Source of the DNA: an uncultured beta proteobacterium
Lineage (GTDB): Bacteria > Pseudomonadota > Gammaproteobacteria > Burkholderiales > Burkholderiaceae_C
Assembly: GCA_903914175.1 (NCBI GenBank)
Contig: CAIWNX010000122.1
Span: 1-39,340, forward strand
Length of the DNA: 39,340 bases
Direction: 5' to 3'
Shown: positions 26,052-35,085 of the stretch, piece by piece
Numbering within the stretch: position 1 is the stretch's first letter
How the letters are laid out: each line of letters opens with the position of its first letter
Notes under the pieces: model-generated
The model's input: only the letters and a program-made list of their open reading frames with translations
What the model was told of the DNA's origin: nothing
Database searches by the model: none
Translations under genes and position numbers: made by a program

Positions 26052-27434
26052 ATGAGAAATAAACTGACTTTGCTGGCTGTTGCCCTTGCCGCAATCTTCC
26101 CGATGGCACAAAGCGCTCATGCCCAAACCAATGCCGAGTTGAAGCAGGAAATCGAACTGCTCAAGAGGCAGTTGCAGGTTCTCATACAAAAGGTCGATGC
26201 CGCCAGCGCCGCACCGGCGGCCCAGGCAACGATCGATCCGCAGGACTTCAACCGCATCAAGATCAAGGCGGAATCGACTGAGGACAGTTTTGACGCGGCT
26301 GGCCTGAAAGGCTTCAAGGTCAGTGGCGTGATCGATCCGACCTTTATTTACAACCAGAGCCAGAACCGGTCTGGTTTTGTTTTCCTGAATAATTTTGACA
26401 ATACGGATGCGACTAACAGTTACGCGTTTGACAACAGTTCCTTTGGTTCGGCCGTGCTCGACATCCAGAAGGAAACCGATGGCGGCAACAAATGGCGCTT
26501 GACGCTGGCACCGCACAAATCGGGCGGATCGGCCTACCGCGCCGGCTCCATCGTGCATGAAGCCTCGGTCTCGGTGCCTTGGATTGACGAGAAGACGCGC
26601 GTCCTGGCCGGACAGATTCCGGACTGGTCGGGTTATGAATATGTGCCTGCCAATTTGAACCCGCTGGTGACCCACAACTTGCTGTTCGATTTCAGCGCTG
26701 CAACCTACTACAACGGCGCTGGGATGGAGATCACTCGCGGAGCATGGATAACCAAGTTCATGGTCGGTAACGCCAACCAGGCGGCGCGCGAGGCTGGAGA
26801 CAAAGCCCCTGCTTTGGCCTACCGAGTCGACTACAGTCACGACGAATTCAGCGGCCTTGGATTGTCGGGTACGCACTCCTTTAACGATGTGGCGGTCGGC
26901 AATGGACGCTTTGACCTGTTCGAAGTGGATGGTTATTACACCCGCGGGCAACTGACGTTGCAGGGTCAAATTGGGCTCGGTCGGCATCTGACGATGGCTG
27001 GCAACGGGGGCGATGCCAAATGGTGGGGACTGTCTGGTTTGGTCGGCTACAAGGTGACCCCGCGCACCCAGTTGGTGGCGCGTTATGACTTCATCAACAA
27101 TTCAAGCAACGGTGGCGGGATGTTTGGCGGTGTCGGCGGCGCTTCCAGCGCGGTGACCGACAGCATCACCGGTCTTACAACCTACGGTGACTCCCGCAAT
27201 GGCTTTGGCCCGGCCTGGGTGGATGACGGCACTGGAACCCTGGTTCAAGACCCAAATACCGGCGTGAACCGATACGCCCTGTCGCTCGGACTGAACTACC
27301 TGATCAACCCGACGACCACGCTGAAGACCGAACTTCGCTACGACGGAGCGAACGGCGCCGTGTTCTTGCAGCCTGATGGCAGTTACAAGAACGGAAACCT
27401 GCTGTTCGGAACCTCGATCGTCGTTTCGTTCTGA
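26052..27434 (+). CDS. outer-membrane beta-barrel porin, DUF3138-like
   Basis: The 460-residue protein has a signal peptide (about 1-24, ending SAHA-QTN), a short coiled-coil-like stretch (NAELKQEIELLKRQLQVLIQKVD) as seen in trimeric porins, and a body of alternating hydrophobic/polar residues that ends in VVSF, the C-terminal Phe signature of outer-membrane barrels. The wording resembles DUF3138 porin-like proteins of betaproteobacteria by my recollection. It lies 30 bases after potI, with GGAG five bases before the ATG, so it is probably in the polyamine operon and may be the outer-membrane entry point for polyamines (inference). Gly/Asn-rich loops occur around residues 355-375. Confidence 0.85.
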   Translation: MRNKLTLLAVALAAIFPMAQSAHAQTNAELKQEIELLKRQLQVLIQKVDAASAAPAAQATIDPQDFNRIKIKAESTEDSFDAAGLKGFKVSGVIDPTFIYNQSQNRSGFVFLNNFDNTDATNSYAFDNSSFGSAVLDIQKETDGGNKWRLTLAPHKSGGSAYRAGSIVHEASVSVPWIDEKTRVLAGQIPDWSGYEYVPANLNPLVTHNLLFDFSAATYYNGAGMEITRGAWITKFMVGNANQAAREAGDKAPALAYRVDYSHDEFSGLGLSGTHSFNDVAVGNGRFDLFEVDGYYTRGQLTLQGQIGLGRHLTMAGNGGDAKWWGLSGLVGYKVTPRTQLVARYDFINNSSNGGGMFGGVGGASSAVTDSITGLTTYGDSRNGFGPAWVDDGTGTLVQDPNTGVNRYALSLGLNYLINPTTTLKTELRYDGANGAVFLQPDGSYKNGNLLFGTSIVVSF

Positions 27435-27474
27435 TCAAGCCGGGTGGCGGGTCCACCTGAACACTCGTTTCGGC

Positions 27475-27509
27475 GGGGCTGGCAGCAATGCCGCCCCGTT
27501 TCCATTTTT
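27475..27509 (+). terminator. probable terminator after the porin gene
   Basis: GGGGC-T-GGCA (27475-27484), loop GCAA and TGCC-GCCCC (27489-27497) form a GC-rich stem with one bulged base. GTTTCCATTTTT follows. It lies 40 bases after the porin stop. The T tract is interrupted, so it may terminate only partly and let transcription continue into the aldehyde dehydrogenase gene. Confidence 0.5.
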
Positions 27510-27561
27510 GGCCAGCCCTCAGGCCGGCTTCAAGCAGTCGCAACCATTCACTGAGTACGTT

Positions 27562-29048
27562 ATGACAACAACAAACACCACCGTTCTTCCGAAATTTGAC
27601 GGCCGGTCCCTGATCGACGGCAAACGGACGGCGTCCCTCAGCGGTGAAACCTTTGAATGCATTTCACCGGTTGACGGCACCACACTGACCACGGTGGCGC
27701 GTTGCGGCGAAGCCGACATCAACGCCGCCGTGGCCGCAGCGCGCGCCGCTTTCGAAGACAAGCGCTGGCGCGGCTTGGCACCGGCACAGCGCAAGCGCAT
27801 CATGATCCGTTTTGCCGACCTGCTGCAGGCGCATGGCGATGAACTGGCGCTGACCGAAACGCTGGACATGGGCAAGCCGATCAAGTACGCACGCGGCCTG
27901 GACGTCAACAGCGCGGCCAATTGCATTCGCTGGTACGGCGAAGCAGTGGACAAAATCTATGACGAGATCGCGCCCACGCCCAGTACCGCGCTGGCGCTGA
28001 TCACCAAAGAACCGGTGGGCGTTGTCGGCGTCATCGTGCCCTGGAATTACCCAATGATCATGGCGGCCTGGAAGATTGCACCGGCGTTGGCCGTCGGCAA
28101 TTCCGTCGTACTCAAACCAAGCGAAAAATCACCCCTGACGGCCTTGCGCATGGCGGATCTGGCGCTGGAGGCGGGCATTCCCGCGGGTGTCTTCAACGTC
28201 GTGACAGGATACGGTCCGGAGGCAGGCTCGCCGCTGGCGCTGCACATGGACGTCGACTGCATCGCGTTCACAGGCTCGACCCGGGTTGGCAAGCAGATCC
28301 ACGTCATGGCCGGGCAAAGCAACCTCAAGCGGGCTTGGACTGAGCTCGGTGGCAAGTCACCCAATATTGTGTTTGCCGATTGTCCGGACCTTGACCGCGC
28401 CGTAGAGGCCGCTATCGGCAGCATCTTCTTCAACCAGGGCGAGAGCTGCAATGCGCCATCGCGCCTGTTTGTCGAGGCCAGCATCAAGGATAAATTCCTG
28501 GAAAAAGCACTGGCCTTGGTGCCGGGCTACGCGCCTGGCAATCCGCTGGACCCGGCCACGGTGATGGGCGCCATCGTCGATCAGACGCAGATGAATTCGG
28601 TGTTGCGCTATATCGAGAGCGGCAAGAGTGAGGGCGCCAAACTGCTGGCCGGTGGCGAGCAGGCACGGATCGAGAGCGGCGGCTGCTACGTGCAACCGAC
28701 CATTTTTGACGGCGTGCACAACGACATGAAGATCGCACGCGAGGAGATCTTCGGCCCGTGTTATCCGTGCTGTCCTTCACCGATGCGGCGGACGTGGTGC
28801 GCCAGGCTAATGCGACCGTTTACGGTCTGCATGCAGCGGTCTGGACGCGCGACATTAACAAGGCCCATGGCGTTGCGCGCGCCCTGCGTGCCGGCACCGT
28901 TCATGTGAACCAATACGATGAGGATGACATCACCGTGCCATTCGGCGGCTACAAACAGAGCGGGGTCGGGCGCGACAAGTCGCTGCACGCCTTTGACAAA
29001 TACATGGAAACCAAAACCACCTGGATTCGAATCGACAGTCCGGTCTAA
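27562..29048 (+). pseudogene. puuC: PuuC-like gamma-glutamyl-aminobutyraldehyde dehydrogenase, frameshifted
   Basis: The first frame runs from ATG 27562 to a stop at 28908 and is good aldehyde dehydrogenase up to AREEIFGP. It includes WNYPMIMAAWKIAPALA, the FTGSTRVG NAD site, the general base E261 in ELGGKSPN and catalytic C296 in NQGESCNAPSR. After GGCCC at 28753-28757 it drifts into Arg/Cys-rich nonsense. The normal sequence resumes one frame over at 28758 (VLSVLSFTDAADVVRQAN) and continues through VPFGGYKQSGVGRDKSLHAF to a stop at 29048. One lost G (GGCCCGGTG to GGCCCGTG) explains it. Restored, the protein would be 495 residues, the length of E. coli PuuC. The broken product lacks the oligomerisation tail. 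A sequencing error remains possible. Confidence 0.88.
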
Positions 29049-29103
29049 CCGCCGTCTGACTGCCGTCCGACACGGCGACTGGACCGCTCCTGAGAGAAAA
29101 AAT

Positions 29104-30432
29104 ATGACGATCGAAGCCACCATCGAGCGCTTGAGCGCATTAGGTATTCACAGTATCTTGACGCAGTTTACCGATCTGCACGGCGTGGCCAAGGGCAAAC
29201 TGGTGCCGCTGCAAAATCTGCGCGAATGGGTGGCGACCGGGGCTGGATTTGCCGGCCCGAGCATCTGGGGGACCGGCTTGCCGCGCCACGGCAAGCGCAG
29301 CGAATACTACGCACGCGTGCAACTGGCCTCGCTGCGGCCCTTGCCCTTCATGCCTGGCGTGGCGCACGCGGTATGCGATGGTTTCGCGGGTGGAGAAGCG
29401 CTGGAAACCTGTTCGCGTCAGTTGCTTAGACGTCAGTTGGCACGTCTGTCTGAACGTGGGTGGACGCTGTGGGTCGGCATTGAGCCAGAGTTTTTCTTGT
29501 TGAACAAGGATGAACAAGGGCGTTGGCAAGGGGCAGACCCCCTGGACCGGCTTGACAAACCCTCGTACGACATCAAGGCGATTCACCGCAATAGCGGTTT
29601 TCTGGAAGACATGCGGCAAACACTGACCGAGTTGGGCTTTGATTTGCAGCAGATCGATCACGAGGACGCTTGTGGTCAATACGAGATCAACTACAAGTTT
29701 GACGACGCACTCGCAGCCGCCGATCGCTACATGCTGTTCAAGATGACGGCTCATGCCATTGCGCGCAAACACGGCATGACTTTTAGTTGCATGCCCAAGC
29801 CGCTCGCCAGCGCACCCGGCAGCGGTTTGCATTTTCATTTGAGCATCACCGATGCCCAGGGACGGGCGATCTTCACGGACGCGAGCGATGCGCTCCAGTT
29901 GAGTGCGTCGGCTTACCATTTTGTGGCGGGTCTGCTGATGCACGCGGACGCTTTGGCTGCGCTGTGCGCACCGACCGTCAACAGTTACAAGCGACTGGCC
30001 TGCAGTCACAGCGCATCGGGCACAACCTGGTCGCCGGTCTGGAAGAGCTATGGTGACAACAATCGAACCTGTTTGGTGCGAACCGTGGCGGGAAGAATCG
30101 AATGGCGCTTGCCTGATCCGTCCTGCAACGTTTACGCTGCGATTGCGGCGACTCTGGCAGCGGGGCTTGATGGGATAGAGCGTCAGTTGGCGCCACCAGC
30201 GGCTTGCGACGTGGACCTTTACCATTTGCAGGCGACGGGTTCGCCGATGCCACCACGACTGCCGCGAGACCTTTGCGCTGCGCTGGAAGCGCTTGAATCG
30301 GATACGGTGCTGCGCGCGGCAGTCGGCGAAAGCTTCTGCGCCGAGTTCATCCGGCTTAAGTACCTGGAATGGGATGAATACAACACGCAGATCACTGGCT
30401 GGGAACACGCGCGTTACGCTGACGGCTTTTGA
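29104..30432 (+). CDS. glutamine synthetase-family ligase, type III/GlnT-like
   Basis: The 442-residue protein has the glutamine-synthetase layout. The N-terminal part has FTDLHGVAKGKLVPLQNL and GAGFAGPSIWGTGLPRHG, wording I associate with GlnT/type III-annotated enzymes and gamma-glutamylmethylamide synthetases. Catalytic pieces include GIEPEFFLL, DHEDACGQYEINYKF, GSGLHFHLSI, NSYKRL and NNRTCLVRTVAGRIEWRLPDPSCNVY. It differs clearly from the PuuA homologue in the same island. In this setting it may glutamylate another amine, or assimilate ammonia released by the polyamine oxidase. It lies 55 bases after the broken puuC. The ribosome site is poor. The last gene of the series. Confidence 0.82.
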   Translation: MTIEATIERLSALGIHSILTQFTDLHGVAKGKLVPLQNLREWVATGAGFAGPSIWGTGLPRHGKRSEYYARVQLASLRPLPFMPGVAHAVCDGFAGGEALETCSRQLLRRQLARLSERGWTLWVGIEPEFFLLNKDEQGRWQGADPLDRLDKPSYDIKAIHRNSGFLEDMRQTLTELGFDLQQIDHEDACGQYEINYKFDDALAAADRYMLFKMTAHAIARKHGMTFSCMPKPLASAPGSGLHFHLSITDAQGRAIFTDASDALQLSASAYHFVAGLLMHADALAALCAPTVNSYKRLACSHSASGTTWSPVWKSYGDNNRTCLVRTVAGRIEWRLPDPSCNVYAAIAATLAAGLDGIERQLAPPAACDVDLYHLQATGSPMPPRLPRDLCAALEALESDTVLRAAVGESFCAEFIRLKYLEWDEYNTQITGWEHARYADGF

Positions 30433-30567
30433 ATTTCATTATCTGAAAGCGCAATTCAATCCACAGAAATTGAGTTTGTTGCGCTGCCGCATTTTCTCTC
30501 AGGGTGAAGTATTCGGTTTCATATGGTGATCTGACCAACCTAAGTTGTTGATTTCATTGAATTAAAA

Positions 30568-30587
30568 TATGTCTTATATAAGACATA
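30568..30587. promoter_or_regulatory. 20-base perfect palindrome upstream of aceA (operator 1)
   Basis: TATGTCTTATATAAGACATA is a perfect inverted repeat. A near-copy lies 31 bases downstream, and both sit in an AT-rich gap ahead of isocitrate lyase, as expected for a dimeric repressor or activator site. The regulator is not in the window; the size and symmetry would suit a GntR-type dimer (inference). Confidence 0.75.
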
Positions 30588-30599
30588 AGATATTCGCAC

Positions 30600-30617
30600 A
30601 AGTCTTATACAAGACAT
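30600..30617. promoter_or_regulatory. second copy of the palindrome upstream of aceA (operator 2)
   Basis: AAGTCTTATACAAGACAT differs from operator 1 at only two of 18 positions. The centres are 31 bases apart, about three helical turns, so two dimers would bind on the same face of the DNA. It ends 75 bases before the aceA start codon. Confidence 0.7.
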
Positions 30618-30692
30618 AGAATTCTGTTCATCGGCACCAGACTTGCTTGGCAAGCGGTGTAGACAGATTCAATCAACCTTAGGAGTTTTTTC

Positions 30693-32012
30693 ATGCCGCA
30701 AGCCATTACTGAGCAACTCAGCCGCGAACAGCAAATCGCCGCCCTGGAAAAAGACTGGGCCACCAATCCTCGGTGGAAAGGTATCAAACGCGGCTACAGC
30801 GCTGCCGATGTGGTGCGTCTGCGCGGTTCGTTCCCGATCGAGTACACGCTGGCCCGTCGTGGCGCCGAAAAGCTGTGGGATCTGGTCAACACTGAAGACT
30901 ATGTCAATTGTCTGGGCGCACTGACTGGCGGTCAGGCAATGCAGCAGGTCAAGGCTGGCGTGAAGGCGATTTACCTGTCGGGCTGGCAAGTCGCTGCCGA
31001 CAACAACACATCGGCTTCGATGTACCCGGACCAATCGCTGTACGCGGTGGACTCAGTGCCGAAGATGGTGGAGCGCATCAACAACACCTTCCGCCGCGCC
31101 GACGAGATCCAGCATTCCAAGGGCATTGACGCAGGTGACGCTGGCTACATCGACAACTTTGCACCCATCGTGGCCGATGCCGAAGCCGGTTTCGGCGGAG
31201 TGCTCAATGCGTTCGAGTTGATGAAGAACATGATCAAGAACGGCGCAGCAGGCGTGCACTGGGAAGATCAACTGGCTGCGGTGAAGAAGTGCGGCCACAT
31301 GGGCGGCAAGGTTCTGGTGCCAACGGCTGAAGCTTGCCAGAAGCTCATCGCTGCCCGCATGGCCGCTGACGTCTGTGGCGTGCCGACACTGGTGATCGCC
31401 CGTACCGACGCCGAAGCCGCCGATCTGCTGACCAGCGACTACGACGAAAACGACCAACCCTTCCTGACCGGCGAGCGTACCTCTGAAGGCTTCTACAAGA
31501 CCAACAAGGGGCTGGATCAAGCGATCAGCCGCGCTGTCGCCTATGCCGATTACGCCGACCTGGTCTGGTGCGAAACCGGCACCCCCGATCTTGAATTCGC
31601 CCGCAAGTTTGCCGAGGCGGTGCGTGCCAAGCATCCCGGCAAGTTGCTCGCCTATAACTGCTCGCCTTCTTTCAACTGGAAGAAGAATCTGGACGACGCC
31701 ACCATTGCGAAGTTCCAGAAAGAGCTCGGTGCCATGGGTTACAAGTACCAGTTCATCACATTGGCTGGCATCCACTCGATGTGGTTCAACATGTTCGACC
31801 TGGCGCAGGACTACGTCAAGCGCGGCATGACGGCCTATGTCGAGAAGGTGCAAGAGCCCGAGTTCGCAGCACGTGACCGTGGTTACACCTTCGTTTCCCA
31901 TCAACAGGAAGTTGGCACTGGTTACTTCGACGAAGTCACGACCGCCATCCAGGGTGGCAAGTCAAGCGTGACGGCCCTGACCGGCTCGACTGAAGAAGAG
32001 CAGTTTCACTGA
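30693..32012 (+). CDS. aceA: isocitrate lyase
   Basis: The 439-residue enzyme shows the full family pattern: [42 protein letters not shown], the catalytic KKCGHMGG loop (Cys200), [16 protein letters not shown] and [14 protein letters not shown]. It splits isocitrate to glyoxylate and succinate, the first glyoxylate-shunt step in the cytoplasm, needed for growth on acetate or fatty acids. AGGAG (30681-30685) lies seven bases before the ATG. It stands alone, without malate synthase, behind two strong palindromes, so it is likely tightly controlled by carbon source. Confidence 0.97.
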   Translation: MPQAITEQLSREQQIAALEKDWATNPRWKGIKRGYSAADVVRLRGSFPIEYTLARRGAEKLWDLVNTEDYVNCLGALTGGQAMQQVKAGVKAIYLSGWQVAADNNTSASMYPDQSLYAVDSVPKMVERINNTFRRADEIQHSKGIDAGDAGYIDNFAPIVADAEAGFGGVLNAFELMKNMIKNGAAGVHWEDQLAAVKKCGHMGGKVLVPTAEACQKLIAARMAADVCGVPTLVIARTDAEAADLLTSDYDENDQPFLTGERTSEGFYKTNKGLDQAISRAVAYADYADLVWCETGTPDLEFARKFAEAVRAKHPGKLLAYNCSPSFNWKKNLDDATIAKFQKELGAMGYKYQFITLAGIHSMWFNMFDLAQDYVKRGMTAYVEKVQEPEFAARDRGYTFVSHQQEVGTGYFDEVTTAIQGGKSSVTALTGSTEEEQFH

Positions 32013-32036
32013 TCTTTTGAACCAGGTCGGGCAGCG

Positions 32037-32042
32037 TAAAAT
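32037..32042 (+). promoter_or_regulatory. possible -10 element for thrS
   Basis: TAAAAT lies 68 bases before the thrS ATG, just after the aceA stop. No good -35 is seen at 16-18 bases, so this is tentative. If used, transcripts would start near 32049, upstream of the terminator-like hairpin at 32068. Confidence 0.3.
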
Positions 32043-32067
32043 CGCGCTGTTCCGGCTTACAGTTTTC

Positions 32068-32097
32068 AAAGCGCGGCATGTCCGCGCTTTTTTATTT
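32068..32097 (+). terminator. rho-independent terminator after aceA, or thrS leader attenuator
   Basis: AAAGCGCGG (32068-32076), loop CATGT, CCGCGCTTT (32082-32090) and a TTTTTTATTTT tail make a strong terminator 55 bases after aceA. It ends about ten bases before the thrS ATG, so any thrS transcript starting upstream must pass it. Confidence 0.8.
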
Positions 32098-32104
32098 TCA
32101 AACC

Positions 32105-34030
32105 ATGATTCAAATCACACTTCCTGACGGCTCCAAACGTGAATATCCCGGGCCTGTCACCGTGGCCGAAGTGGCGGCTTCGATTGGCGCAGGTCTGGCC
32201 AAGGCGGCCCTGGCCGGCAAAGTCGATGGCAAGGTCGTCGATACCAGTTACACCCTTGCAAACGACAGCAGTCTGTCCATCGTCACAGCAAAAGATGCAG
32301 ATGGTCTTGACGTCATCCGCCATTCCAGTGCGCACTTGCTGGCCTATGCGGTCAAGGAATTGTTCCCGGACGCCCAGGTGACGATTGGCCCGGTCATTGA
32401 GCATGGGTTTTTCTATGACTTCTCCTATAAGCGCCCCTTTACGCCAGAGGATTTGACTGCGATTGAGCGCAAGATGACCGAGCTCGCGGCCAAGGACGAG
32501 GCCGTCACCCGGCGTGTTTTACCGCGTGATGAAGCCGTGGCCTATTTCAAGGGACTCGGCGAGCACTACAAGGCCGAGATCATCTCCAGCATTCCCGCCA
32601 ACGAAGACGTCTCGCTTTACCGCGAAGGCAAGTTTGAAGACCTGTGCCGCGGACCGCATGTACCCAGCACCGGTAAATTGAAGTTCTTCAAGCTCATGAA
32701 ACTGGCCGGCGCCTATTGGCGCGGCGACCACCGTAACGAAATGCTGCAACGCATTTATGGCACGGCCTGGGCTACCAAGGACGAGTTGCAGCAGCACTTG
32801 ACCATGCTGGAAGAAGCAGAGAAGCGCGATCACCGCAGGCTCGGCCGTGACCTTGACCTGTTCCATCTGGATGATCATGCCCCTGGCTTGGTCTTTTGGC
32901 ACCCCAAGGGCTGGTCGCTGTGGCAGGAGGTTGAGAAGTACATGCGCCGGGTCTACCGCGACAACGGTTACCTGGAGGTCAAGGGACCACAGGTCCTCGA
33001 CAAATCCCTGTGGGAGAAGACGGGGCACTGGGACAAGTACCGCGAGAACATGTTCACGACGGAGTCCGAGAAGCGCGAATACGCCCTCAAGCCGATGAAC
33101 TGTCCCGGGCATATCCTGATCTTCAAGCAGGGCATCAAGAGCTACCGTGATTTGCCACTGCGCTACGGTGAGTTTGGTCAGTGTCACCGCAACGAGCCAT
33201 CCGGTGGGCTGCACGGCATCATGCGGGTGCGCGGCTTCACACAGGATGATGGCCATATCTTTTGCACCGAAGATCAGATCCTTCAGGAGTGTGTCGATTA
33301 CACGACCCTGTTGCAGAAGGTCTATAAAGACTTTGGCTTCAAGAACATCATTTACAAGATCGCCACCCGCCCGGAAAAGCGCATTGGTTCGGAAGAAAGC
33401 TGGGACAAGGCCGAGCACGCCTTGATGGAGAGCCTGCGTGCTTCCGGTTGCGAATTCGAGATTACGGCGGGTGAGGGTGCCTTCTACGGCCCCAAGATCG
33501 AATACACACTCAAAGACGCCATTGGTCGCCAATGGCAGTGCGGCACCATGCAGGTCGATTTCTTCATGACCGAGCGCCTGGACGCTGAGTATGTCGGCGA
33601 AGACGGCGCGCGGCATCGTCCCGTGATGCTGCACCGTGCAATCGTCGGCAGTCTGGAGCGTTTTATCGGAATTCTGATCGAGGAAAGTGCCGGCGCGCTG
33701 CCAACCTGGCTGGCGCCAGTGCAACTCGCGGTCCTCAATATCACCGACGCACAGGCCGATTACTGTCGTGAAATTGTCGAAAAGCTCAAGAAATCACTGC
33801 CAAATCAAGAGCTTAGGATAGTCACCGACCTTCGGAATGAGAAAATTACGTATAAAATACGCGAGCATTCAATGCAAAAGCTGCCCTATCTCCTCGTCGC
33901 CGGCGACAAAGAGAAGGCAGCCGGTACCGTTGCAGTGCGCGCCCGAGGTGGTCTAGATCTCGGTGTGATGTCCCTCGATGCGTTCGTCCAGAAGCTCGCA
34001 GCCGACATCACTGACAAATCTGTCGTCTGA
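32105..34030 (+). CDS. thrS: threonyl-tRNA synthetase
   Basis: The 641-residue class II synthetase charges tRNA-Thr. It has an N-terminal TGS domain (about 1-62), the editing domain with [16 protein letters not shown] and C-terminal zinc-site residues, and the catalytic core. C333 in MNCPGH is a zinc ligand; [25 protein letters not shown] is motif 2; [19 protein letters not shown] is motif 3. An anticodon domain follows (about 535-641). The length matches E. coli (642). ATG 32105 gives the canonical [10 protein letters not shown] start but has no ribosome site; an in-frame ATG at 32078 lies inside the hairpin loop and is less likely. Confidence 0.96.
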   Translation: MIQITLPDGSKREYPGPVTVAEVAASIGAGLAKAALAGKVDGKVVDTSYTLANDSSLSIVTAKDADGLDVIRHSSAHLLAYAVKELFPDAQVTIGPVIEHGFFYDFSYKRPFTPEDLTAIERKMTELAAKDEAVTRRVLPRDEAVAYFKGLGEHYKAEIISSIPANEDVSLYREGKFEDLCRGPHVPSTGKLKFFKLMKLAGAYWRGDHRNEMLQRIYGTAWATKDELQQHLTMLEEAEKRDHRRLGRDLDLFHLDDHAPGLVFWHPKGWSLWQEVEKYMRRVYRDNGYLEVKGPQVLDKSLWEKTGHWDKYRENMFTTESEKREYALKPMNCPGHILIFKQGIKSYRDLPLRYGEFGQCHRNEPSGGLHGIMRVRGFTQDDGHIFCTEDQILQECVDYTTLLQKVYKDFGFKNIIYKIATRPEKRIGSEESWDKAEHALMESLRASGCEFEITAGEGAFYGPKIEYTLKDAIGRQWQCGTMQVDFFMTERLDAEYVGEDGARHRPVMLHRAIVGSLERFIGILIEESAGALPTWLAPVQLAVLNITDAQADYCREIVEKLKKSLPNQELRIVTDLRNEKITYKIREHSMQKLPYLLVAGDKEKAAGTVAVRARGGLDLGVMSLDAFVQKLAADITDKSVV

Positions 34031-34118
34031 GCTCGAATCAAGCCCGATTGCAGTTTGCCCGCGTGTACCAAGCGGTTGTCGCTACCTTGTCGTAGCAGAA
34101 CGTGTGAAGGAATAAGCC

Positions 34119-34712
34119 ATCGCTACTGAATTTCGTGACCGCCGTCACCGCGAAGAGCGCAAACATCGCCTGAACCGGGAAATCATGGCCCCGGAAGTTC
34201 GACTCTCTGGAGTCGAAAACGAACCACTGGGAGTGGTCAGTCTGATGGAGGCGCTGCGAATGGCAGGCGACCTCGATGTTGATCTGGTTGAAATTTCTGC
34301 CACGGCGGTTCCGCCGGTCTGTCGTTTGATGGATTACGGCAAGTTCAAGTACCAGGAACAAAAGAAGGCAGCGGAAGCCAAGGCCAAGCAGACGGTTATC
34401 GAGATCAAGGAAATCAAATTCCGGCCCGGTACCGATGATGGCGACTACAACATCAAGATGCGCAATATCCGGCGTTTTCTTGCCGAAGGTGATAAGTGTA
34501 AAATCACGCTCCGGTTCAGGGGTCGCGAAATAACGCACCAGGAAATCGGTATGGCTTTGCTTAACCGTATCCGTGCCGACCTTGGCGATCTGATCCTGAT
34601 TGAGCAGTTTCCCAAGTTGGAAGGGCGCCAGATGATCATGATGATTGCGCCAGGGAAAAAGAAGATCGCGGCAAAGCCGGTGGTCGACGCAGCACCAACA
34701 GCGGTGTCGTGA
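34119..34712 (+). CDS. infC: translation initiation factor IF-3, rare ATC start codon
   Basis: The family N-terminus continues upstream of the first in-frame ATG (34185): the frame reads [19 protein letters not shown] and then [11 protein letters not shown], as in other betaproteobacterial IF-3. It begins at ATC 34119, with AAGGA (34107-34111) seven bases before it and an in-frame TAA at 34113-34115 that forbids any earlier start. The protein is then 197 residues. IF-3 binds the 30S subunit and rejects non-canonical start codons; a non-ATG start on its own gene gives autoregulation, as with AUU in E. coli. The linker and C-terminal domain ([42 protein letters not shown]) are intact. Confidence 0.93.
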   Translation: MATEFRDRRHREERKHRLNREIMAPEVRLSGVENEPLGVVSLMEALRMAGDLDVDLVEISATAVPPVCRLMDYGKFKYQEQKKAAEAKAKQTVIEIKEIKFRPGTDDGDYNIKMRNIRRFLAEGDKCKITLRFRGREITHQEIGMALLNRIRADLGDLILIEQFPKLEGRQMIMMIAPGKKKIAAKPVVDAAPTAVS

Positions 34713-34724
34713 AGATTTTGAGGT

Positions 34725-34821
34725 GCATGGGGTTCAACCCCGTGCGCTGCAAGAAGGTGAACGGTTCAGACTGAACACCAAAAAGTGGCTCGGGGCCAAC
34801 AAGGCTGCAAACCGTTTGCAG
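34725..34821 (+). promoter_or_regulatory. structured infC-rpmI spacer, candidate L20 autoregulation site
   Basis: Two stem-loops stand in the 144-base gap. The first is GCATGGGG / CCCCGTGC around TTCAA (34725-34745), with one wobble pair. The second is CTGCAA / TTGCAG around ACCGT (34805-34821). In E. coli, L20 binds an RNA structure in the infC-rpmI region to repress rpmI-rplT. The role here is inferred from position only. Confidence 0.4.
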
Positions 34822-34856
34822 ACGCCTCACGAGCACAATGAAGAAGGAGCATGAAT

Positions 34857-35060
34857 ATGCCCAAAATGAAGACCAAGAGCGCAGCGAAGAAACGCTTCCG
34901 CGTTCGTCCAGGTGGCACCGTCAAGCGCGGCCAAGCCTTCAAACGTCACATTCTGACCAAGAAGACCACCAAAAATAAACGTCACTTGCGTGGTTCGACA
35001 TCCGTTCATGAGACCGATATGGGTCGCATGTCACAGATGCTGCCAGGCCGTGGTATTTAA
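34857..35060 (+). CDS. rpmI: 50S ribosomal protein L35
   Basis: The 67-residue basic protein reads [16 protein letters not shown] and then [17 protein letters not shown], the L35 pattern, ending MLPGRGI. ATG 34857 is preferred over ATG 34851 because AAGGAG (34844-34849) lies seven bases upstream of it. It is followed 25 bases later by rplT. Confidence 0.97.
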   Translation: MPKMKTKSAAKKRFRVRPGGTVKRGQAFKRHILTKKTTKNKRHLRGSTSVHETDMGRMSQMLPGRGI

Positions 35061-35085
35061 TTAACGACGAACAAGGAGTACTCAC

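Noticed and set aside
28758..29048. A separate small gene of 96 codons after the aldehyde dehydrogenase
   Set aside because: Its sequence is exactly the missing C-terminal part of the aldehyde dehydrogenase, so it is the frameshifted end, not an independent gene.
34645..34854. A 69-codon plus-strand frame across the end of infC and the spacer
   Set aside because: It overlaps infC out of frame, is Arg/Gln-rich, has no ribosome site, and covers the hairpins more simply explained as RNA structure.
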